A DNA stretch of 17,485 nucleotides from Archaeoglobaceae archaeon (GTDB taxonomy: Archaea; Halobacteriota; Archaeoglobi; Archaeoglobales; Archaeoglobaceae), in contig JANXDJ010000026.1 of the NCBI GenBank assembly GCA_025059545.1, positions 1 through 17,485 of the forward strand, given 5' to 3'. This document shows, piece by piece, positions 13,830-17,485 of this stretch. The translations under genes were made by a program, and so were the position numbers. How positions within the stretch are numbered: position 1 is the stretch's first letter; the number at the start of each line of letters is the position of its first letter. The notes under the pieces are model-generated. The model did no database searches and was not told the origin of the DNA. It saw nothing but the letters and a program-made list of their open reading frames with translations.

Positions 13830-14441
13830 ATGAATCGTTATGTGGTTGTAAACTGGGACTATGCTGAGATGCTTTGCAGAAAAGTTGCAATGCAGATCCT
13901 TGAGGACTCCTTCAGACCAGAGAAGATCGTCGCAGTTGCAAAAGGTGGCTGGTTTGCTTCTATGATTTTGAGCGATTATCTTGGAGTAGAAGCGATTAGT
14001 TTTGACTTAAAGCGGAAAGAGGAGGTTTCTGCAAGAAGTATTTTGATTGTAGATGATTTCATAAACACAGGAAAAACGATCAAGAAAGTAATTGAGAATG
14101 TTAAAGCCAATGAAATTAAGACTTGTGCACTTTTAATGCTTCAAGCTTCAGAATTCATTCCGGATTATCTTGGCGAATATATCTCAGAAGACGTTTGGGT
14201 GATCTTTCCCTGGAATTTTGTTGAAGATCTGTCTGCAATTATTTTGAGCACTCTTGAGAAGTGTGAGCAAGATTACTGGGGAATAAAAAATGCCATGTTT
14301 TCAGAATTCAAGTTAGATCCTTTGAATCTCGAGATCGCTCAACCTTCAAGACTAAAGGAGATCCTCTATATTTTGGAGAAGAGAAAACTTGTTGAAAAAT
14401 TTGAGGAAGCGGACAGAATTTACTGGAGGTTGAGAAGATGA
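13830..14441 (+). CDS. Purine-type phosphoribosyltransferase with C-terminal winged-helix-like tail
   Basis: A 203-residue type I phosphoribosyltransferase, transferring a base to PRPP. The PRPP-binding motif ILIVDDFINTGKT is at 71-83. KIVAVAKGGWFASMILSDYLG (32-52) contains the AKGG pyrophosphate loop. The N-terminus (YVVVNWDYAEMLCRKVAMQI) follows COG2236-like hypoxanthine/xanthine PRTases. The hood region is short, so the base cannot be fixed from sequence; 6-oxopurine is most likely. Residues about 140-203 extend past the core fold and end RLKEILYILEKRKLVEKFEEADRIYWRLRR, which has the helix-helix-wing pattern of a winged helix. The ATG directly abuts the polB TGA, and its own stop overlaps the following phosphorylase by 4 nt (ATGA), so translational coupling is likely. 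Confidence 0.82.
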   Translation: MNRYVVVNWDYAEMLCRKVAMQILEDSFRPEKIVAVAKGGWFASMILSDYLGVEAISFDLKRKEEVSARSILIVDDFINTGKTIKKVIENVKANEIKTCALLMLQASEFIPDYLGEYISEDVWVIFPWNFVEDLSAIILSTLEKCEQDYWGIKNAMFSEFKLDPLNLEIAQPSRLKEILYILEKRKLVEKFEEADRIYWRLRR

Positions 14442-15154
14442 TAGGCGTTATTGGTGGAACTCTATTGCTTGAGAACGAATTTTTAGCAGAACGAAAGGAG
14501 ATCGAGGTAAAAACTCCTTTTGGAATAGCAGAGATCGATCTGGGGAATTTGAATGGAATTAATATAGCGGTTATACAAAGACATGGTAGAAAGAAGAACA
14601 AACCTCCGCATATGATAAACCATCAGGCAAATTTCTATGCTTTTAAATCTCTAGGAGTCGAGAAAGTGATCGGTCTTGGGTCTGCGGGTTGTCTTAAAGA
14701 GAACATAGAAATTCCCGCTTTGATAATTCCGCAAGACTACATAGATTTCTTCAGTTCTACAACAGTTTTTAATGACTCTTTGGTTTACATCACGCCTGGA
14801 TTCGATGAGTCCATTCGAAGAGCTCTTATAGAGACTGCAAAAAAAGTATCGAGTTTGCCGGTGATCGATAGAGGAGTTTACTTTCAGACTCGCGGACCAA
14901 GGCTTGAGACAAGAGCAGAGATAGCCATGATCAAAAACTTCGCCGACTGTGTTGGAATGACTGCTGGCAGTGAGGCAACAGTTGCAAAGGAACTCGGAAT
15001 TAAATATGCGGTGATCTGCACAATGGACAACTACGCCCATGGAATTAGAGGGGAGGAAGTGAACTACGAAGTTATTATAAAGAGAGCAAGAGAGAATGCG
15101 AAGATCTGCCTTGAGATCGTTCGAAGAGCTATTGAGATGCTTTATGAATTATGA
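14438..15154 (+). CDS. MTA/MTI phosphorylase or purine nucleoside phosphorylase
   Basis: A 238-residue member of the trimeric PNP/MTAP family, which splits purine nucleosides with phosphate into base and (methylthio)ribose-1-phosphate. Motifs: VIGGT (4-8), the phosphate-site QRHGRKKNKPPHMINHQAN (47-65), IGLGSAGCL (78-86), RGPRLETRAEI (152-162), VGMTAGSEATVAKELG (172-187) and TMDNYAHGI (195-203). In human MTAP two aspartates (TDYD) read the 6-amino group of adenine. Aligned to them here are Asn198 and Ala200. That change points to a 6-oxopurine nucleoside (inosine, guanosine or 5'-methylthioinosine) rather than MTA. This agrees with the 4-nt overlap with a PRTase that could salvage the released hypoxanthine. 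At 238 residues it is a little shorter than usual MTAPs. Confidence 0.85.
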   Translation: MIGVIGGTLLLENEFLAERKEIEVKTPFGIAEIDLGNLNGINIAVIQRHGRKKNKPPHMINHQANFYAFKSLGVEKVIGLGSAGCLKENIEIPALIIPQDYIDFFSSTTVFNDSLVYITPGFDESIRRALIETAKKVSSLPVIDRGVYFQTRGPRLETRAEIAMIKNFADCVGMTAGSEATVAKELGIKYAVICTMDNYAHGIRGEEVNYEVIIKRARENAKICLEIVRRAIEMLYEL

Positions 15155-15233
15155 GATAAAATTTTTGCTGAATTCAAGGTAAAATTTTAAAGAATATTTA
15201 ATCCTTTAAGTGTTTTTGGGTAGAAATCGCATA

Positions 15234-15245
15234 GTTTTTATATCC
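15234..15245 (+). promoter_or_regulatory. TATA-like element for serA
   Basis: GTTTTTATATCC is centred about 25 nt before the ATG at 15264. The frame extends upstream to a TTG at 15210 through this element, which argues for the ATG as true start. Confidence 0.55.
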
Positions 15246-15263
15246 GATGTTAGAGTGCAAGCC

Positions 15264-16847
15264 ATGAAAGTGCTCGTTGCAGAAGACATCAGCAATGAAG
15301 CTGTGGAGCTAATGAGAAAAGAAGGTCTTCAAGTAGACGTAAAAACGGGACTTAAGAAGGAAGAGATCTTGAAAATAGTCCAGGATTACGAAGCTTTAAT
15401 TGTTAGGAGCCAGATTAAGGTAGATAAGGACATAATAGAGAAAGCAAAGAACCTCAAGATCATCGGAAGAGCTGGAGTTGGTGTAGACAATATAGATCTT
15501 GAAACCGCAAGTCAGAAGGGTATTATAGTCGTCAATGCTCCAGGAGGAAACACGATCTCAACTGCTGAGCACACAATAGCTTTGATTTCGGCATTGGCGA
15601 GAAAAATACCTCAAGCTTATCTTTCGATGAAAGAGAAGAAGTGGGACAGGAAGAAGTTCACCGGAGTTGAGCTTCGAGGAAAAACAGTGGGAGTGATCGG
15701 ACTTGGTAGAGTAGGATTCGAGGTTGCTAAGAGATGCAAAGCTCTTGAAATGAATGTCCTCGCATTCGATCCTTATATTCCTCCAGAGAGAGCACAGCAG
15801 ATCGGTGCAAAGCTCGTTGATCTTCAGACCCTCCTAAAAGAGTCGGATATCATCACTCTACATGTTCCAAAGACGAAGGAAACTTCCGGGCTCATAAAGA
15901 AAGAGCAAGTTGAGATTATGAAGAAGGGAGTGATGATCGTGAATACTGCACGAGGGGGGTTAATTGATGAGAACGCTCTTTTAGAAGGTCTAAGAAGTGG
16001 CAAAATCGCTGGAGTAGCTTTAGATGTTTACGAAAAAGAGCCACCAGACTTTAACAGCCCTATATTCAGCTTTGATAACGTTATCACCACTCCCCATTTG
16101 GGTGCATCAACCGAAGAGGCACAGCTAAGTGTCGGACTGATCGTTGCGGAAGATGTAATCAATCTTGCAAAAGGCTTGCCTGTGAAGAATGCTGTGAATC
16201 TCCCGCCGATAGAGCCAGCAGAATTTGAATTCATTTATCCATACATGCTTCTTTCTGAGAAAATGGGAAAGATTGCAAGTGCCAGAGTAGGAGGAGTGAT
16301 TAGAAAGGTTAAACTAACGTTTAGCGGTAAAATTGCGGAGAAAAATAAGGAGTTCGTAGTTCGAGCTTTACTGAAAGGTCTGCTTGAAAAGACACTTGGA
16401 GCTGGAATAAACCTAATCTCAGCAAAGAAGATCGCAGAGGAAAGGGGGATAAAGGTTGAGACGAGTGCTATTGACAGAATTGAGAACTATGAAAGTCTTT
16501 TAGAAGTAGAAGTCGAGAGCGATGGAAAAAAGATTTACTTCGCTGGAACATGCTTTGGGAAGGAGTTTAGACTGCTGAAGATCGACGTTTACCATGTGAA
16601 CTTCATACCAAAAGGACATTACATAATCTCTCTCCACGAAGACAAGCCTGGAGTTATTGGCAGAGTTGGAACGCTGTTTGGCAAGAACAAGATCAATATC
16701 GCTGGAATGATCGTGGGGAGAACAGGAGATAAGCCCGGCGGAGTCCAATTGATGCTTCTGCTCGTCGATGATCCGCCGACTGAGGAAGTGTTGAAGGAAA
16801 TGCTCAAGCTCGATGGAATAATCGATGCAACCTACGTTGAGCTTTGA
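15264..16847 (+). CDS. serA: D-3-phosphoglycerate dehydrogenase
   Basis: A 527-residue NAD-dependent enzyme that oxidises 3-phosphoglycerate to 3-phosphohydroxypyruvate, the first step to phosphoserine and serine. The N-terminal catalytic segment (MKVLVAEDISNEAVELM) is followed by the NAD fold with GVIGLGRVG (143-151). Catalytic residues are Arg230 in NTARGG, Glu259 in YEKEP and His278 in TPHLG. An intervening ASB-like domain spans about 320-445, and a C-terminal ACT domain (about 452-527, YIISLHEDKPGVIGRVGTLFGKN) is the usual site of serine feedback. Length equals the long form of the family. ATG 15264 is chosen over TTG 15210 because the extra 18 residues are not family-like. In this organism its product also supplies O-phosphoserine, the substrate of the SepS encoded about 4 kb upstream. 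Confidence 0.96.
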   Translation: MKVLVAEDISNEAVELMRKEGLQVDVKTGLKKEEILKIVQDYEALIVRSQIKVDKDIIEKAKNLKIIGRAGVGVDNIDLETASQKGIIVVNAPGGNTISTAEHTIALISALARKIPQAYLSMKEKKWDRKKFTGVELRGKTVGVIGLGRVGFEVAKRCKALEMNVLAFDPYIPPERAQQIGAKLVDLQTLLKESDIITLHVPKTKETSGLIKKEQVEIMKKGVMIVNTARGGLIDENALLEGLRSGKIAGVALDVYEKEPPDFNSPIFSFDNVITTPHLGASTEEAQLSVGLIVAEDVINLAKGLPVKNAVNLPPIEPAEFEFIYPYMLLSEKMGKIASARVGGVIRKVKLTFSGKIAEKNKEFVVRALLKGLLEKTLGAGINLISAKKIAEERGIKVETSAIDRIENYESLLEVEVESDGKKIYFAGTCFGKEFRLLKIDVYHVNFIPKGHYIISLHEDKPGVIGRVGTLFGKNKINIAGMIVGRTGDKPGGVQLMLLLVDDPPTEEVLKEMLKLDGIIDATYVEL

Positions 16848-16854
16848 TTTTTTT
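16848..16854 (+). terminator. T-run immediately after serA
   Basis: The TGA stop is followed without gap by TTTTTTT and then CTCTTAGATTTTATTT, a typical archaeal oligo-T terminator. The next gene is convergent. Confidence 0.5.
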
Positions 16855-16909
16855 CTCTTAGATTTTATTTCCCATAGTATTAAAAATTACTCTGGGTAGA
16901 TCTTAGCTT

Positions 16910-17227
16910 CTAAGTTATCTCTTCCTCATATATCCTTACTTTCTTTGGCAGAACTCCCGGTCTTATATCAGTCATGATATAGATGTATGGGAGCACATGG
17001 ACGCAATATTCGAGGTATCCCTTTATGAAGTTGCTTAATCCTTCGTGTCTTCGTCCAAAAATCAAAACGTAAAAGAATTGGATAATAAGGCAAATCATTG
17101 CAACTATTCCGTAGAGAGCCAATATGATTCCGACTGCAATACTGTATACAATCCTTATAAGAAGTTCCAGTCTTCTTGCATGCTGTTCGTATAAAAAGAG
17201 CTGCTTTAATTCAGATTTGTTTTCCAT
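16910..17227 (-). CDS. DUF4389-like small membrane protein
   Basis: A 105-residue integral membrane protein with a long hydrophobic region (about 25-58: IRIVYSIAVGIILALYGIVAMICLI...) and a second one (about 74-86, CVHVLPYIYIMTD). GRRHEGLSNFIKGYLEYCVHVLPYIYIMTD matches the DUF4389 family pattern, whose function is unknown. The start is ATG 17227 rather than TTG 17248: a TATA-like CTTAAATATT (minus, 17256-17247) is about 25 nt upstream, and it would itself overlap the TTG start. It converges on serA and diverges from the last gene. Confidence 0.72.
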   Translation of the reverse strand: MENKSELKQLFLYEQHARRLELLIRIVYSIAVGIILALYGIVAMICLIIQFFYVLIFGRRHEGLSNFIKGYLEYCVHVLPYIYIMTDIRPGVLPKKVRIYEEEIT

Positions 17228-17246
17228 ACGTATAAATTTCCAATCC

Positions 17247-17256
17247 AATATTTAAG
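17247..17256 (-). promoter_or_regulatory. TATA-like element for the DUF4389-like gene
   Basis: Minus-strand CTTAAATATT, centred about 25 nt from the ATG at 17227. Confidence 0.45.
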
Positions 17257-17278
17257 TTTATCCTATATTTTCCTTAAA

Positions 17279-17288
17279 GCATATATTC
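17279..17288 (+). promoter_or_regulatory. TATA-like element for the last gene
   Basis: GCATATATTC is centred about 31 nt before the ATG at 17315, allowing a leader of a few nucleotides. Confidence 0.4.
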
Positions 17289-17314
17289 AGGTTAAGCTAC
17301 TATCTGACATAGAG

Positions 17315-17485
17315 ATGAGTGCGGAAAAGTGGATCGAAAACTTGCGAAGCCAGGAAAGAAGATTGAAAAAGCTCAGAAACAATCCAAAGACTGATCTTAT
17401 AAATGGAAAACCATGGGTTGGGATTAGAGATATAGCAGATCAATTTTACTGCGAGTTCAAAGTTCATCTTGAACTAAAATTTGGC
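17315..17485 (+). CDS. N-terminus of a possible Cas4/RecB-like nuclease (partial, runs off window)
   Basis: The frame opens at ATG 17315 and stays open to the last base, giving 57 residues. A basic, helix-like start (MSAEKWIENLRSQERRLKKLRNN) is followed by GKPWVGIRDIADQFYCEFKVHLELKFG. The segment (D)IADQFYCEFKVHLELKFG resembles the first helix of Cas4-like PD-(D/E)XK nucleases, where a cysteine in Y-C-x-x-K-V is an iron-sulfur ligand and a G follows about ten residues later. The catalytic D...ExK part is beyond the window, so the assignment is tentative. No CRISPR array is visible nearby; such proteins also occur as stand-alone nucleases in archaea. Confidence 0.4.
   Translation, partial: MSAEKWIENLRSQERRLKKLRNNPKTDLINGKPWVGIRDIADQFYCEFKVHLELKFG

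Noticed and set aside
14651..15040. 129-residue minus ORF inside the phosphorylase gene
   Set aside because: Antisense shadow rich in Cys/Ser/His with no recognisable domain; the + frame has all PNP/MTAP motifs.

Overview
The window looks like chromosomal DNA from a hyperthermophilic euryarchaeon of the order Archaeoglobales (Archaeoglobus, Ferroglobus or Geoglobus type). Four things point there: O-phosphoseryl-tRNA(Cys) synthetase (SepS), the small subunit of the euryarchaeal D-family DNA polymerase, a bacterial-type GyrA in an archaeal setting, and an FAD D-lactate dehydrogenase. Many genes also have an A/T-rich TATA-like element about 22-28 nt before the start codon, as expected of leaderless archaeal mRNAs. 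Base composition is A/T-rich. I cannot assign a species from sequence alone.

Layout. 1-120 is the 3' end of an unidentified gene. 182-2323 carries a short MscS-like channel, a four-CBS-domain protein and an overlapping 5-formyltetrahydrofolate cyclo-ligase family protein, all on +. 2291-3188 (minus) holds thymidylate kinase and a decayed fragment of a LigD-type 3'-phosphoesterase domain. 3228-4334 is a DUF1646 predicted cation transporter. 4335-5145 is an 811-bp gene-free region between two converging genes, with an unusual symmetric organisation. 5146-7818 (minus) has a thiamine-binding MTH1187-family protein and gyrA. Divergent from gyrA is pyrH, which converges on the dld-rnp4 pair (rnp4 upstream, both minus). 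sepS diverges from rnp4 and runs tail-to-tail into signal peptidase I (minus), whose start codon shares two bases with the divergent polB start. polB leads a tight + strand cluster with a phosphoribosyltransferase and a purine nucleoside/MTA phosphorylase. serA, a DUF4389 membrane protein (minus) and the 5' end of a possible Cas4-like nuclease gene complete the window.

Most of the window is core metabolism and information processing: nucleotide synthesis and salvage (tmk, pyrH, PRTase plus phosphorylase), DNA topology and replication (gyrA, polB), tRNA processing and charging (rnp4, sepS), serine/phosphoserine supply (serA, whose product pathway yields the Sep substrate of SepS) and lactate oxidation (dld). 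Genes are packed very tightly, with three tail-to-tail overlaps, one start-codon overlap and a 44-nt same-strand overlap. The 811-bp gap stands out against this. It consists of two arms of about 10% G+C around a core of about 41% G+C, bounded by inverted copies of a palindromic box. It is the best candidate here for an undescribed functional element (replication origin, centromere-like site or structured RNA), but its function is unproven.
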